This document shows, piece by piece, positions 47,177-57,237 of a DNA stretch of 64,000 bases. Position 1 is the stretch's first letter, and the number at the start of each line of letters is the position of its first letter. Both the position numbers and the translations under genes were made by a program. The notes beneath the pieces are model-generated. The model saw only the letters and a list, made by a program, of their open reading frames with translations. It searched no databases and was not told the DNA's origin. This stretch comes from Pseudomonas leptonychotis (GTDB lineage Bacteria; Pseudomonadota; Gammaproteobacteria; Pseudomonadales; Pseudomonadaceae), in assembly GCF_004920405.1 (NCBI RefSeq), contig NZ_RFLV01000001.1, positions 1,922,001 through 1,986,000 of the forward strand, given 5' to 3'.

Positions 47177-48793
47177 GTGGCCCATCCTGCCCAGCGTCGC
47201 TGGTACCCGATCGCTTTTGCCGTTGCCTTGCTGGTGCTGCTGCCATTAAGCGTGTTGCTGTTCAGCTGGCATGAGGTCGACCAGAAGATCTGGGCGCACC
47301 TGTGGCAAACCCAGCTACCGCGTCTGCTCGGCAATACCTTGATGTTGGTGCTCGGTGTTGGCGTCGGGGTGACGCTGCTGGGTGTCAGCCTGGCCTGGCT
47401 GACCAGCCTGTGTGAGTTCCCGGGGCGGCGATGGCTGGATTGGGCGTTGATGCTGCCGTTTGCGATCCCCGCCTATGTGTTGGCGTTTGTGTTTGTCGGG
47501 CTGTTAGATTTCGCCGGCCCGCTGCAGACCCTGCTGCGCGAGTGGTTTGGCAGCGGTGTGCGCTTCCCCCGCGTGCGCTCCACAGGCGGGGTAATCATCG
47601 TGCTGGTGCTGGTGTTCTACCCCTACGTCTACCTGCTCGCACGCAATGCCTTTCTGGCTCAAGGCAAGGGGTTGATGGAGGCGGCGCGGGTGCTCGGTCT
47701 GAGCCCGTGGCGGGCATTCTGGCGAGTGGCCTTGCCCATGGCACGGCCAGCGATTGGCGCGGGGTTGGCACTGGCCATTATGGAAACCCTGGCGGATTTC
47801 GGCGCGGTATCGGTATTCAATTTCGACACCTTCACCACCGCTATTTATAAAACCTGGTACAGCTTTTACAGCCTGACCAGTGCCACCCAACTGGCCAGCT
47901 TGTTGCTGCTGGCGGTGATGCTGGTGCTGTATGGCGAGCGCCGCGCCCGCGGTGCAGTGCGCCCGGTGAATGAGCGGCCGCGGGGCAAGGCGCTGTATCA
48001 CCTCAAAGGTGGTAAAGCTCTGGCGGCCAGTGCCTGGTGTGGTCTGGTATTCGCCTGCGGTTTTGTTATTCCGGTGTTGCAGTTGATTGTCTGGTTCTGG
48101 CAGCGCGGTCGCTTCGACCTGGATGAGCGCTACAGTGCGCTTATTTTGCACACCCTCTACCTGGGCGCCATTGCTGCGCTGATCACCGTCAGCGTGGCTT
48201 TACTGCTGGCGTTTGCTCGGCGTCAGGCTCCGACTCGGCTGATGCGTTCGACCGTCGGGTTGGCCAATCTCGGCTATGCCTTACCCGGTTCGATGCTGGC
48301 CGTGGCGATCATGCTGGCGTTTAGTTATCTCGATCGCGAGCTGGTGATTCCGCTATCCAGTTGGCTGGGCGGCGCGGGTAAACCGGTGTTGCTCGGCAGT
48401 CTCTCGGCGCTGCTGCTGGCTTATATGATTCGCTTTATGGCTGTGGCCTACGGGCCGCTGGAAAACAGCCTGGCGCGCATCCGCCCGTCCTTGCCGGAGG
48501 CTTCGCGTAGCCTCGGCGTCGGTGGTGTCGGGTTGTTCTTTAGGGTCTACCTGCCCTTGTTGGTGCCGGGGGCGTTGTCAGCGGCTTTGCTGGTGTTTGT
48601 CGATGTGCTCAAGGAAATGCCCGCTACCCTGCTGATGCGCCCCTTTGGTTGGGATACCTTGTCGGTGCGGGTGTTTGAAATGACCAGCGAAGGCGAGTGG
48701 GCGCGTGCCGCATTACCGGCGCTGACCCTGGTGCTGGTAGGGCTATTGCCGGTGATTCTGCTGATTCGTCGTTCGGCGCGTCGCTTAGGGTAG
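47177..48793 (+). CDS. Ferric-iron ABC transporter permease (FbpB/HitB type)
   Basis: 538 residues with about 12 membrane helices in two homologous halves, each ending in an EAA loop that docks an ATPase: EAARVLGLSPWRAFWRVALPMARPAI in the first half and EASRSLGVGGVGLFFRVYLPLLVPG in the second. GTG start at 47177 (GAGGATTCT ahead of it). The ATPase gene (fbpC/hitC) is not in this cluster; gcvT follows. In P. aeruginosa hitAB also stands next to gcvT without it. Confidence 0.92.
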   Translation: MAHPAQRRWYPIAFAVALLVLLPLSVLLFSWHEVDQKIWAHLWQTQLPRLLGNTLMLVLGVGVGVTLLGVSLAWLTSLCEFPGRRWLDWALMLPFAIPAYVLAFVFVGLLDFAGPLQTLLREWFGSGVRFPRVRSTGGVIIVLVLVFYPYVYLLARNAFLAQGKGLMEAARVLGLSPWRAFWRVALPMARPAIGAGLALAIMETLADFGAVSVFNFDTFTTAIYKTWYSFYSLTSATQLASLLLLAVMLVLYGERRARGAVRPVNERPRGKALYHLKGGKALAASAWCGLVFACGFVIPVLQLIVWFWQRGRFDLDERYSALILHTLYLGAIAALITVSVALLLAFARRQAPTRLMRSTVGLANLGYALPGSMLAVAIMLAFSYLDRELVIPLSSWLGGAGKPVLLGSLSALLLAYMIRFMAVAYGPLENSLARIRPSLPEASRSLGVGGVGLFFRVYLPLLVPGALSAALLVFVDVLKEMPATLLMRPFGWDTLSVRVFEMTSEGEWARAALPALTLVLVGLLPVILLIRRSARRLG

Positions 48794-48795
48794 GG

Positions 48796-48825
48796 TGGGT
48801 TAGTCGGGTAGCGGCGTAACCCGCC
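48796..48825. repeat. Hairpin after the permease gene
   Basis: GGTGGGTTA and TAACCCGCC (near inverted arms, 13-15 nt apart) directly after the permease stop. It may act as a transcript-end hairpin. Confidence 0.45.
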
Positions 48826-48988
48826 AGGCGCCGTCAGTACAGCCAAGACCAAGATGACCTCCCCCGGTGTTGCGGCTACAATGCGCGCCATTCGCAGCGG
48901 CCCATTATCGTGATAGCCCGTGCCAGTGCCCGGTTTTGTGGGCTCAGCCAGGTTGCCGCTGCACTGCCCAGCCCGCAAGGAGACACTT

Positions 48989-50071
48989 ATGGGACAGCGC
49001 ACACCGCTCTACGACTTGCACCTAGCTCTGGGTGCCAAGATGGTCGACTTCGGCGGTTGGGACATGCCGTTGCACTATGGCTCGCAAGTCGAGGAGCACC
49101 ATCAAGTGCGCCGCGATTGCGGGGTCTTCGATGTGTCGCACATGACCGTGGTAGATGTCACGGGCAGCCAGGCCAAGGCCTACCTGCAGCACCTGCTGGC
49201 CAACGACATTGAGCGCCTGCAGAGTATCGGCAAAGCCCTTTACAGCGGCATGCTCAACGAGCAAGGCGGGGTGGTGGATGACCTTATCGTCTACCTGACC
49301 GCCTTTGGTTACCGCGTGGTGGTGAACGCGTCGACCCGCGACAAGGACCTGGCCTGGATGCGCCTGCAGAGTGTCGATTTCGACGTGCAATTGCAGGAGC
49401 GTAGCGAGCTGGCCATGTTGGCCATTCAAGGACCGCAGGCGCGAAACAAGACCGCCGAACTGGTCAACCAGTCCCGTGCCGAGTTGATCCACAGCCTCAA
49501 GCCGTTCGAAGGCCAGCCCGATGGCGACTGGTTTATCGCGCGCACCGGTTATACCGGCGAAGATGGCTTGGAAATCATGCTGCCAGCCCATGAGGTAGTG
49601 ACCTTCCTCAATGATCTGGTGGGTGCCGGTATCTCACCGATAGGCCTCGGTGCTCGCGATACCCTGCGTCTTGAGGCCGGTATGAACCTGTACGGCCAGG
49701 ATATGGATGAAAGCGTCACTCCGCTGGCTGCCAATATGGCCTGGACCATTGCCTGGGAGCCGGCCAGTCGTGGGTTTGTCGGTCGCAGTGCCCTGCAAAA
49801 GCAAAAGACTGAAGGCGTTGCTTCCAAGTTGGTCGGTTTGGTACTTGAGGAGCGTGGCGTGCTGCGCGCCCATCAGGTGGTGCGGGTTGAAGGTGTGGGC
49901 GATGGCGAGATCACCAGCGGCAGTTTCTCGCCGACCCTGGGTAAATCGATCGCCCTGGCTCGCGTGCCGGCGGCAACCAGTGAGCGCGCCGAGGTGGAAA
50001 TTCGCGGTAAGTGGTACCCGGTACGGGTGGTAAAACCGACCTTTGTGCGTAACGGCAAGGCTCTTATCTGA
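48989..50071 (+). CDS. gcvT: Glycine cleavage system aminomethyltransferase GcvT
   Basis: 360 residues, T-protein: moves the methylene group from lipoyl-bound aminomethyl to tetrahydrofolate and releases ammonia. Motifs: [28 protein letters not shown] at the start, [16 protein letters not shown] and [27 protein letters not shown], which hold the folate-binding Asp and Tyr positions. ATG at 48989 with AAGGAGAC. No glycine-riboswitch-like leader was recognised. Followed by gcvH; gcvP is not in this locus. Confidence 0.95.
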   Translation: MGQRTPLYDLHLALGAKMVDFGGWDMPLHYGSQVEEHHQVRRDCGVFDVSHMTVVDVTGSQAKAYLQHLLANDIERLQSIGKALYSGMLNEQGGVVDDLIVYLTAFGYRVVVNASTRDKDLAWMRLQSVDFDVQLQERSELAMLAIQGPQARNKTAELVNQSRAELIHSLKPFEGQPDGDWFIARTGYTGEDGLEIMLPAHEVVTFLNDLVGAGISPIGLGARDTLRLEAGMNLYGQDMDESVTPLAANMAWTIAWEPASRGFVGRSALQKQKTEGVASKLVGLVLEERGVLRAHQVVRVEGVGDGEITSGSFSPTLGKSIALARVPAATSERAEVEIRGKWYPVRVVKPTFVRNGKALI

Positions 50072-50200
50072 CCAAGGATGGTCGTAGCACCTGCTTTGGC
50101 GGTGCTCATCCGGTTGTTAAAGACTTTCTTTCACTATGGCCACGGCCTGCTAAATTTCCATGACGGCGCGGTTGCCGTCCTGTCAGATGAGGAACGACAC

Positions 50201-50590
50201 ATGAGCAATATCCCCGCCGATCTGCGTTACGCCGCCAGCCACGAGTGGGCGCGCCTGGAAGCCGATGGTAGCGTTACCGTGGGCATCTCCGATCACGCCC
50301 AAGAGGCGTTGGGTGATGTGGTGTTTATCGAGTTGCCAGACGTTGGCAAGACCTTGAGTGCCGGCCAGGAAGCTGGGGTGGTGGAGTCGGTTAAAGCCGC
50401 ATCCGACATCTACGCACCGATCTCCGGTGAAGTAATCGCGATCAACGACGGCCTGGCCGACAGTCCGGAAAGCGTCAACAGTGACCCGTACGGCAGCTGG
50501 TTTTTCAAACTCAAGCCGAGCGATACCAGCGAGCTGAACAAGCTACTTGATGCTGCCGCCTATAAGGCCAGCGCTGACAGCGACGCATAA
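50201..50590 (+). CDS. gcvH: Glycine cleavage system H protein
   Basis: 129 residues, the lipoyl carrier of the cleavage system. Lipoylated lysine K65 in [52 protein letters not shown] is the standard N-terminal half. ATG at 50201 behind GAGGAACG. Lies 129 bp after gcvT, and its own strong terminator follows at 50604, so gcvTH form an operon or sub-operon. The P protein must be coded elsewhere. Confidence 0.95.
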   Translation: MSNIPADLRYAASHEWARLEADGSVTVGISDHAQEALGDVVFIELPDVGKTLSAGQEAGVVESVKAASDIYAPISGEVIAINDGLADSPESVNSDPYGSWFFKLKPSDTSELNKLLDAAAYKASADSDA

Positions 50591-50603
50591 AGCCTGGACG
50601 CTG

Positions 50604-50638
50604 AATGACAAAGCCCCGCATCGCGGGGCTTTGTCATT
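50604..50638. terminator. Strong terminator after gcvH
   Basis: A perfect 16-bp inverted repeat (AATGACAAAGCCCCGC and complement) around ATC. It is symmetrical and lies between convergent gcvH and the NfeD gene, so it can serve both. Confidence 0.85.
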
Positions 50639-50658
50639 TAAGGTGCTTGGGTCTAATT

Positions 50659-51108
50659 CTATTGCGCAGCTTCAACGCGCAGCAGTACGCCATCCTGACC
50701 AGTCACCCGCACGGGTGTGCCGGCTGGCAGGTCGGCGCCGATCACCAGCCATAAACTGTCGCCGGCCTTGATCTTGCCGCGTCCGCCGCTGATGGCTTCA
50801 TGCAGCGCGAAGGTGCGCCCAACGAATTCGCTGCCGCGCTGGTTCAACCCAGGTTGGTCGGAGGGTTTCGCTGCGCTGCGCTGACGTTGCCACCAGAACA
50901 CCGCAGTCAGCACCGACAGCACGCCGAACAGGATGAACTGCACGGCCCAAGGCAACTCTGGAAAGATAAAGGTCAGCAGACCGACGCTGGCGGCCGCCAG
51001 GCCAATCCATAGCAGGTAGCCGCCGGCCCCGAACACTTCGAGAATCAGCAGCAGGGTGCCGAAGGCCAACCAGTTCCAGTACGACAGGTGCTGTAAAAAA
51101 TCCCACAT
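50659..51108 (-). CDS. NfeD family membrane protein
   Basis: 149 residues: N-terminal membrane segments (about 12-35 and 42-75) and a C-terminal OB-fold soluble domain (about 85-147; SEFVGRTFALHEAISGGRGKIKAGDSLWLVIGADLPAGTPVRV). Truncated (short) NfeD proteins like this assist stomatin-type SPFH proteins at the membrane. It is 3 bp downstream of the SPFH gene, the classic partner arrangement. Confidence 0.92.
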   Translation of the reverse strand: MWDFLQHLSYWNWLAFGTLLLILEVFGAGGYLLWIGLAAASVGLLTFIFPELPWAVQFILFGVLSVLTAVFWWQRQRSAAKPSDQPGLNQRGSEFVGRTFALHEAISGGRGKIKAGDSLWLVIGADLPAGTPVRVTGQDGVLLRVEAAQ

Positions 51109-51111
51109 GGC

Positions 51112-52032
51112 TTAACCCTTCTTATCGCCGAAGGTGGCTTTGACGATTTCGCTGATACCACCGACCGCGCCAATCACTTGGCTGGCTTCCAGCGGCATGA
51201 GGATGACTTTGCTGTTGTTGGCGCTGGCCAGTTGGCCGAGGGCTTCGATGTATTTCTGCGCGACGAAGTAGTTGACCGCCTGCACGTTACCCTGGGCGAT
51301 GGCTTCGGAAACCATGCGGGTGGCTTCTGCTTCGGCCTGGGCAGCCCGCTCGCGTGCTTCGGCTTCGAGGAAGGCGGCCTGGCGCTGGCCTTCGGCCTTG
51401 AGGATATCGCCTTGCTTCTGCCCTTCGGCGGTGAGGATAGCGGCGGCGCGCAGGCCTTCGGCTTCGAGAATCTGCGCACGCTTGATCCGCTCGGCTTTCA
51501 TTTGGCCGGACATGGCGGCCATCAGGTCAGCAGGCGGGCTGATGTCCTTGATCTCGATGCGGGTGATCTTGATGCCCCAGGGCGCGGTGGCTTCATCGAC
51601 GGTGCGCAGCAGCTTTTCGTTGATGGCATCGCGCTGGCCAAGCATGGCGTCCAGTTCCATGGAACCGAGCACGGTGCGGATGTTGGTCATCACCAGGTTA
51701 CGAATAGCGTGTTCGAGGTTGTTCACCTCGTAGGCGGCCTGGGCTGCATTGATAATCTGGAAAAAACAGATGGCGTCAATTTCTACCGTGGCATTGTCGG
51801 CAGTGATTACTTCCTGCGGCGGGATATCCAGCACGTTTTCCATCACGTTGAGCTTACGGCCAATCTTGTCCATCACCGGCACGATGATGTTCAGGCCTGG
51901 CTTGAGCGTGTTGGTGTAGCGGCCGAAGCGCTCAACCGTCCATTCAAAGCCTTGGGGGACGACCTTGAAACCCATAAAAACGATGGCGACGGCGAGGCCG
52001 ACAAAAAGAAAGATGACACTGCCGATTTCCAT
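51112..52032 (-). CDS. SPFH/band 7 (stomatin-like, QmcA type) protein
   Basis: 306 residues. N-terminal membrane anchor (about 5-22), SPFH domain (about 22-185; [57 protein letters not shown]), then a charged coiled coil ([53 protein letters not shown]). Forms membrane scaffold oligomers and modulates proteases such as FtsH. Cotranscribed with the NfeD gene. Confidence 0.93.
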   Translation of the reverse strand: MEIGSVIFLFVGLAVAIVFMGFKVVPQGFEWTVERFGRYTNTLKPGLNIIVPVMDKIGRKLNVMENVLDIPPQEVITADNATVEIDAICFFQIINAAQAAYEVNNLEHAIRNLVMTNIRTVLGSMELDAMLGQRDAINEKLLRTVDEATAPWGIKITRIEIKDISPPADLMAAMSGQMKAERIKRAQILEAEGLRAAAILTAEGQKQGDILKAEGQRQAAFLEAEARERAAQAEAEATRMVSEAIAQGNVQAVNYFVAQKYIEALGQLASANNSKVILMPLEASQVIGAVGGISEIVKATFGDKKG

Positions 52033-52330
52033 ATGGTGTAGCTCCTGGCGGGTTGAGTCTGCTGATCAATTATCTAAGCACAGTTGGCGTTGGTGCTACT
52101 GTCGATGCGGTTGCAGAGTGAGCCGATCAACGGTCATGTTGGCCGGTTAATGCCCGCCGAGTTGCAGGCGAGAACAACAACGTTGCGACCGTTGATGCCC
52201 GGGCCCCAGCGCAGGCCTTCAGCATGGATGGTTTTGCTTCATTGGTAGGTAAGTAGCAACGCGGGACATTTGTCGCCGTTGGTTGCGCTGCACTACCTGT
52301 AAGTGCGTACGCGTTGACGAGCCATTAAGG

Positions 52331-54115
52331 CTATTTCTGTTCGCTCTGCGGGGTAACGCGCAGCACTTCTTCGATGGTAGTCAGGCCGGCGCCAACCTTC
52401 TGCGCGCCGGACAGACGCAGGCTGCGCATGCCTTCCTTGAACGCATGCCGACGCAGCGCAATCAGGTCGGTGTCGGCAGTGATCAGTGGCTTCATCGCAT
52501 CATTGATCAGCATGATTTCATACACCCCAGCGCGGCCGCGGTAGCCCGTGTCGCGGCACTCCAGGCAGCCGACGGCGTTGCAGGCCTGGGTGGGCAGCGG
52601 TGCGCTCCAGGGTTTGGTCAGGCTTTGCCAGCCGTCTTCATCCAACGCTTGTGGGGTTTTGCAATGCGGGCAGAGGGTGCGCACCAGGCGCTGGGCCATT
52701 ACACCGAGCAGTGTGGCCTTGAGCAGGTAGTGCGGCACGCCCAGTTCCAGTAAACGAGTGATGGCGCTAGGCGCGTCGTTGGTATGCAGGGTGGAGAGCA
52801 CCAGGTGGCCGGTCAGTGCAGCCTGGATCGCCATTTCGGCGGTTTCCAGGTCACGGATTTCACCGACCATGATGATGTCCGGGTCTTGGCGCATCAGGGC
52901 GCGCACGCCACTGGCAAAGGTCAAGTCGATATTGTGCTGCACCTGCATCTGATTGAAGGCCCCTTCGATCATTTCGATCGGGTCTTCGATGGTGCAGACG
53001 TTGACCTCTTGGGTCGCCAGTTGTTTAAGCGTGGTGTACAGCGTGGTGGTCTTGCCCGAGCCGGTCGGGCCGGTAACCAGAATGATGCCGTTGGGCTGGC
53101 TGGTCATGCTTTTCCAGCGTTTTAGGTCATCGGCCGAAAACCCCAGCTGGTCGAAGCTTTTCAGCAGCACTTCCGGGTCGAAAATCCGCATCACCATCTT
53201 TTCGCCAAAGGCGGTGGGCATGGTTGAGAGGCGCAGTTCGACCTCGCCGCCGTCTGGGGTTTTGGTCTTGACTCGGCCGTCTTGGGGTTTGCGCTTTTCC
53301 GCGACGTTCATCCGGCCGAGACTCTTCAGGCGGCTGACGATGGCCATGGTCACCTGGGGCGGGAATTGGTAAACGGTGTGTAGCACCCCGTCGATGCGAA
53401 AACGCACGCTGCCCTGCTCGCGGCGTGGTTCGATATGAATGTCACTGGCGCGCTGGGTAAAGGCGTACTGGAACAACCAGTCGACGATATTGACGATATG
53501 CGCATCGTTGGCGTCTGGCTCCTGATCCTGGGCGCCGAGGTTGAGCAGTTGTTCGAAGTTGCCGGCACCGCTGACTTTCATGTCGCCAGCCGAGGCACCG
53601 CTAACCGACTTCGCCAGGCGGTAGAACTCCACGGTATAGCGCTGAATGTCTGTCGGGCTAGCCAGTACGCGCTTGATCGGCCGCTTGAGCACGTGGGTCA
53701 GGTTGGCTTCCCAGCTGTGAACCAGAGGGTCGCTGCTGGCGATCGTGACGCTGTCATTGTCCACCGCCACGGCAAGAATCTTGTGGCGCTGGGCGAAGGC
53801 GTAAGACATTAGAGGGGTGATAGCGGCGACATTGACCTTGAGCGGATCGATGCGCAGGAACGGTTGACCGCATTGCTCCGCCAGCCAACTGGTCAGTCCT
53901 TCCAGTTCAAGCTTTTTACCTGGCGCTCTCAGGTCATCAAGCTGTTGAGCGGCGAGAAACTCCAGCGGATGCTGCTTATTGTTTACCGCGCTGCGGCGGA
54001 TCGCCAGGCATTGCTCTGCATTGTCTTGATCTATTCGGCCCTGGGCGACCAGCTCACGCAGCAGGTCGGCGAGTTCCAGCTGGCGATCATGGGCTGACGA
54101 GACAAATGCGGACAT
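52331..54115 (-). CDS. GspE/PilB-like type II/IV secretion ATPase
   Basis: 594 residues. N-terminal MshEN-type region (about 70-160), then the ATPase domain: Walker A VTGPTGSGKTT, Asp box CTIEDPIE, Walker B PDIIMVGEIRD and His box LVLSTLHTNDAPSAITRL. A zinc site is formed by CPHC and CLEC with a C-rich link (CNAVGCLEC), as in PulE. Powers pilus or secretion assembly. It stands alone without pilC, pilin or secretin genes nearby, so its partner system is not known. Upstream lies rpiA. Confidence 0.9.
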   Translation of the reverse strand: MSAFVSSAHDRQLELADLLRELVAQGRIDQDNAEQCLAIRRSAVNNKQHPLEFLAAQQLDDLRAPGKKLELEGLTSWLAEQCGQPFLRIDPLKVNVAAITPLMSYAFAQRHKILAVAVDNDSVTIASSDPLVHSWEANLTHVLKRPIKRVLASPTDIQRYTVEFYRLAKSVSGASAGDMKVSGAGNFEQLLNLGAQDQEPDANDAHIVNIVDWLFQYAFTQRASDIHIEPRREQGSVRFRIDGVLHTVYQFPPQVTMAIVSRLKSLGRMNVAEKRKPQDGRVKTKTPDGGEVELRLSTMPTAFGEKMVMRIFDPEVLLKSFDQLGFSADDLKRWKSMTSQPNGIILVTGPTGSGKTTTLYTTLKQLATQEVNVCTIEDPIEMIEGAFNQMQVQHNIDLTFASGVRALMRQDPDIIMVGEIRDLETAEMAIQAALTGHLVLSTLHTNDAPSAITRLLELGVPHYLLKATLLGVMAQRLVRTLCPHCKTPQALDEDGWQSLTKPWSAPLPTQACNAVGCLECRDTGYRGRAGVYEIMLINDAMKPLITADTDLIALRRHAFKEGMRSLRLSGAQKVGAGLTTIEEVLRVTPQSEQK

Positions 54116-54233
54116 AAAACTCCCTGACGATCCTGATAACTAAGGCAATGCCGGCAGCATGACGCTAAGCACCTGGGCTGTCTGCCGACTTAATCCATTT
54201 TTGCACAGTCGCCAGATGTTGCCGCTCTGCATG

Positions 54234-54911
54234 TCAGGCGCGTGTGAGTGTCTTCACGCCGTCGGCAGTACCAAGCAGCAGCAAATCAGCCGGGCGAGCG
54301 GCGAACAGGCCATTAGTGACCACCCCGACGATGGCGTTGATTTGGCTTTCCAGCTCGGCCGGATTGGTGATCGACAGGTTGAATACGTCGATGATGATGT
54401 TGCCGTTATCGGTCACCACGCCCTCACGGTACACCGGGTCGCCACCGAGTTTGACCAGTTGGCGAGCGACATGGCTGCGCGCCATGGGAATTACTTCCAC
54501 CGGCAGCGGGAACGCACCGAGTAGCGGTACCAGCTTGCTGGCGTCAGCGATGCAGATAAAAGTTTGCGCCACGGCGGCAACGATTTTTTCGCGGGTCAGG
54601 GCTGCGCCACCGCCCTTGATCAGGTTGAGGTGCTCGTCGCTCTCGTCGGCACCGTCGACATAGAACTCCAGGTCGCTGACCGTGTTCAGTTCGTACACCG
54701 GTATGCCATGGCCTTTGAGGCGCGCGGCAGTGGCTTCGGAGCTGGCCACGGCGCCGTCGAATTCCATCTTGTGCTTGGCCAGGGCGTCGATAAAGCAGTT
54801 GGCGGTGGAGCCGGTGCCGACTCCGATCACACTCTTGGCGTCGAGTTTGGGGAGAATAAAGTCGACGGCAGCCTGGGCGACGGCTTGCTTGAGTTGATCC
54901 TGGTTCATCAT
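54234..54911 (-). CDS. rpiA: Ribose-5-phosphate isomerase A
   Basis: 225 residues (224 if the second ATG of the ATGATG pair is used). Interconverts ribose-5-phosphate and ribulose-5-phosphate. Motifs: [62 protein letters not shown] with the catalytic residues. Divergent from ilvA. The GspE-like gene starts well downstream of it on the same strand. Confidence 0.96.
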   Translation of the reverse strand: MMNQDQLKQAVAQAAVDFILPKLDAKSVIGVGTGSTANCFIDALAKHKMEFDGAVASSEATAARLKGHGIPVYELNTVSDLEFYVDGADESDEHLNLIKGGGAALTREKIVAAVAQTFICIADASKLVPLLGAFPLPVEVIPMARSHVARQLVKLGGDPVYREGVVTDNGNIIIDVFNLSITNPAELESQINAIVGVVTNGLFAARPADLLLLGTADGVKTLTRA

Positions 54912-55065
54912 GGGGCCTGGCGTGGGAGTGAGGAAGGGCGCGAATTATAGCCTGCCTGGATAGCCAGCGGGCCTGAGGCAGGGAAAAGCCCTAGCGTGTG
55001 TGGTCGTTCGGCGCAGCCCTGGGGTAGACTCGCTGACTCCCTGAAAAGCCGCCTGCGATCACGCC

Positions 55066-56580
55066 ATGCTCGAACAGTACGTCAAAAAGATCCTTACCTC
55101 GCGCGTCTATGACATAGCGGTGGAAACGCCGTTGCAAGTCGCCCCTCAGCTTTCTGAGCGGCTGGGCAACCAGATTTTGCTCAAGCGTGAAGACCTGCAG
55201 CCGGTTTACTCGTTCAAGATTCGCGGTGCCTACAACAAGCTGGCGCAACTCTCGGCTGAAGAGCAGGCGCGCGGTGTGGTCACCGCCTCGGCCGGCAACC
55301 ATGCCCAGGGGCTAGCGCTGGCGGCCAAGGTGCTGGGGGTCAAAGCGACTATCGTGATGCCCAAAACCACGCCTGAAATCAAGGTTCAAGGTGTGCGTTC
55401 GCGCGGCGGCAAGGTGGTTTTGCACGGCGACAGCTTCCCTGAGGCGCTGGCTTACTCGCTCAAGCTGGTGGACGAGAAGGGCTACATCTATATCCACCCC
55501 TACGATGATCCGCACACCATCGCAGGGCAGGGCACCGTGGCGATGGAAATCCTCCGTCAGCAGCCGGGTCAGCTCGATGCGATCTTTGTCCCGGTCGGCG
55601 GCGGCGGGCTGATCGCCGGGATCGCGGCCTATGTGAAATACCTGCGTCCAGAGATCAAGATCATCGGCGTTGAGCCGGATGACTCCAACTGCCTACAGGC
55701 GGCCATGGCTGCCGGTGAGCGGGTGGTGCTGAGCCAGGTTGGGCTATTCGCCGACGGTGTGGCGGTAGCGCAAATCGGTCAGCACACTTTTGATGTGTGC
55801 AAGGATTATGTCGATGAGGTGATCACTGTCAGCACCGACGAGATCTGTGCAGCGATCAAGGACATCTACGATGACACCCGCTCGATCACCGAGCCGGCAG
55901 GCGCGCTCAGTGTGGCCGGGATCAAGAAATACGTGGAGCGCGAAGGCTGCCACGGCCAGGTGCTGGTGGGCATCGACTCGGGCGCCAACGTCAACTTCGA
56001 TCGTCTGCGCCATGTCGCTGAACGCGCCGAATTGGGCGAGAAGCGCGAAGCCATTATTGCCGTGACCATCCCCGAGCAACCTGGCAGCTTCAAGGCGTTC
56101 TGCGAGGCTATTGGTAAGCGGCAGATCACCGAGTTCAACTACCGCTATCACGAAGACAAGGAAGCGCACATCTTCGTCGGTGTGCAAACTCACCCGGAAA
56201 ACGACCCACGTGCCGCGCTGGTGCAGGGGCTGCGCGAGCAGGGCTTTCCGGTGCTGGACCTGACTGATAACGAACTGGCCAAGCTGCACATCCGCCATAT
56301 GGTCGGCGGTCATGCCGCGGCGGTGCCGGACGAGTGCGTCTATCGCTTCGAGTTTCCCGAGCGCCCAGGCGCGCTGTTCAATTTCTTACAGAAATTGGGT
56401 GGGCGTTGGAACATCTCGATGTTCCACTACCGTAACCACGGCGCTGCCGACGGTCGCGTGGTGGCGGGGCTGCAAGTGCCGCAAGCAGAGCGTCATCTTG
56501 TGCCTGCGGCGCTGGAAGCCATCGGCTATCCCTACTGGGATGAGAGCGATAACCCGGCTTACAAACTCTTTTTAGGCTAA
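55066..56580 (+). CDS. ilvA: Biosynthetic threonine ammonia-lyase
   Basis: 504 residues. Deaminates threonine to 2-oxobutanoate, first step of isoleucine synthesis. PLP lysine K51 in PVYSFKIRGAYNKL, SAGNHAQGLALAAK, glycine loop VPVGGGGLIAGIA; the C-terminal part (about 325-504) has two ACT-like domains for isoleucine/valine control (VTIPEQPGSFKAFCEAIG and FEFPERPGALFNFLQKLG). Full length. Its TAA stop at 56578-56580 is the first codon of a repeated palindromic element. Confidence 0.96.
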   Translation: MLEQYVKKILTSRVYDIAVETPLQVAPQLSERLGNQILLKREDLQPVYSFKIRGAYNKLAQLSAEEQARGVVTASAGNHAQGLALAAKVLGVKATIVMPKTTPEIKVQGVRSRGGKVVLHGDSFPEALAYSLKLVDEKGYIYIHPYDDPHTIAGQGTVAMEILRQQPGQLDAIFVPVGGGGLIAGIAAYVKYLRPEIKIIGVEPDDSNCLQAAMAAGERVVLSQVGLFADGVAVAQIGQHTFDVCKDYVDEVITVSTDEICAAIKDIYDDTRSITEPAGALSVAGIKKYVEREGCHGQVLVGIDSGANVNFDRLRHVAERAELGEKREAIIAVTIPEQPGSFKAFCEAIGKRQITEFNYRYHEDKEAHIFVGVQTHPENDPRAALVQGLREQGFPVLDLTDNELAKLHIRHMVGGHAAAVPDECVYRFEFPERPGALFNFLQKLGGRWNISMFHYRNHGAADGRVVAGLQVPQAERHLVPAALEAIGYPYWDESDNPAYKLFLG

Positions 56581-56778
56581 GAACCTATTCAAAATCTGCT
56601 GCGCGTCGGCTCTGCTGCGTTAAAAACAGGCTTGGAAGCCGCTTGCGGCTAACGCGCTTTAGCGCGATCCGAAGGGCGAGTGGAACGAGTAATGCTTATG
56701 TACAACTCGTACACTCCGCTTCCTCGCCTTTTTTCGCCTTGCATAGCTCTAGCTCGCGAGATTTTGAACAGGCTCTAA
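56578..56778. mobile_element. Palindromic MITE-like element, copy B
   Basis: 201 bp, ends TAAGAACCTATTCAAAATCT and (complement of the right end) TTAGAGCCTGTTCAAAATCT match at 17 of 20 positions. Shares the interior of copy A (46.83 kb). Overlaps the ilvA stop codon and ends 19 bp before the next start codon, just outside an AGGAG site. No coding sequence. Confidence 0.82.
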
Positions 56779-56796
56779 ACGGCAGGAGCTGAATCG

Positions 56797-57237
56797 ATGG
56801 AAAATTACCAACTGCTGAAAATTCTCCACAGTGCACCGGGCGTGCTGTTGCTGCTGGGCGTGCTGGCCCATGTATTTATGCTGTGGAAGGCGGCGCGCTC
56901 TGGCGATAGCGCTGTGCTGCAACGCAAGCTCAAACGCACCCGCTTGATTAGTCTGCCTGTATTCGGCCTGCTGGCCCTGAGCCTGCCGGTCAGTGGCTGG
57001 TGGATGGTCAATCTGGCAGGCTTCCCGCTAGGGCAAACCTGGTTATTAGCCAGCAGCGTGCTATTTGGCGTGCTGGTGCTTTTCGGCCTGCTGCTCAATG
57101 GCCGTCTGGCCGCTTGGCAGGCGCTGGGTAATAACCCCGTACCGACCAGCCTGCTGCGTTTCTGTGCAGTGTATGCCGGGCTGATTGTGCTGTTGTTGCT
57201 GGTGATTATGGGGTTGATGGGCGTTAAGCCGGCCTAG
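56797..57237 (+). CDS. Four-helix integral membrane protein (DUF2269-like)
   Basis: 146 residues with four membrane helices (about 8-30, 50-72, 80-103 and 120-142), joined by a basic loop KAARSGDSAVLQRKLKRTR. The pattern resembles DUF2269 membrane proteins, with His residues in the first helix (LHSAPGVLLLLGVLAHVFML) that might bind haem. No function is proven. AGGAG lies ahead of the ATG. Follows ilvA behind a mobile element. Confidence 0.75.
   Translation: MENYQLLKILHSAPGVLLLLGVLAHVFMLWKAARSGDSAVLQRKLKRTRLISLPVFGLLALSLPVSGWWMVNLAGFPLGQTWLLASSVLFGVLVLFGLLLNGRLAAWQALGNNPVPTSLLRFCAVYAGLIVLLLLVIMGLMGVKPA

Noticed and set aside
48794..48988. Glycine riboswitch before gcvT
   Set aside because: The conserved aptamer core was not seen; only a GGTGGGTTA hairpin is present.
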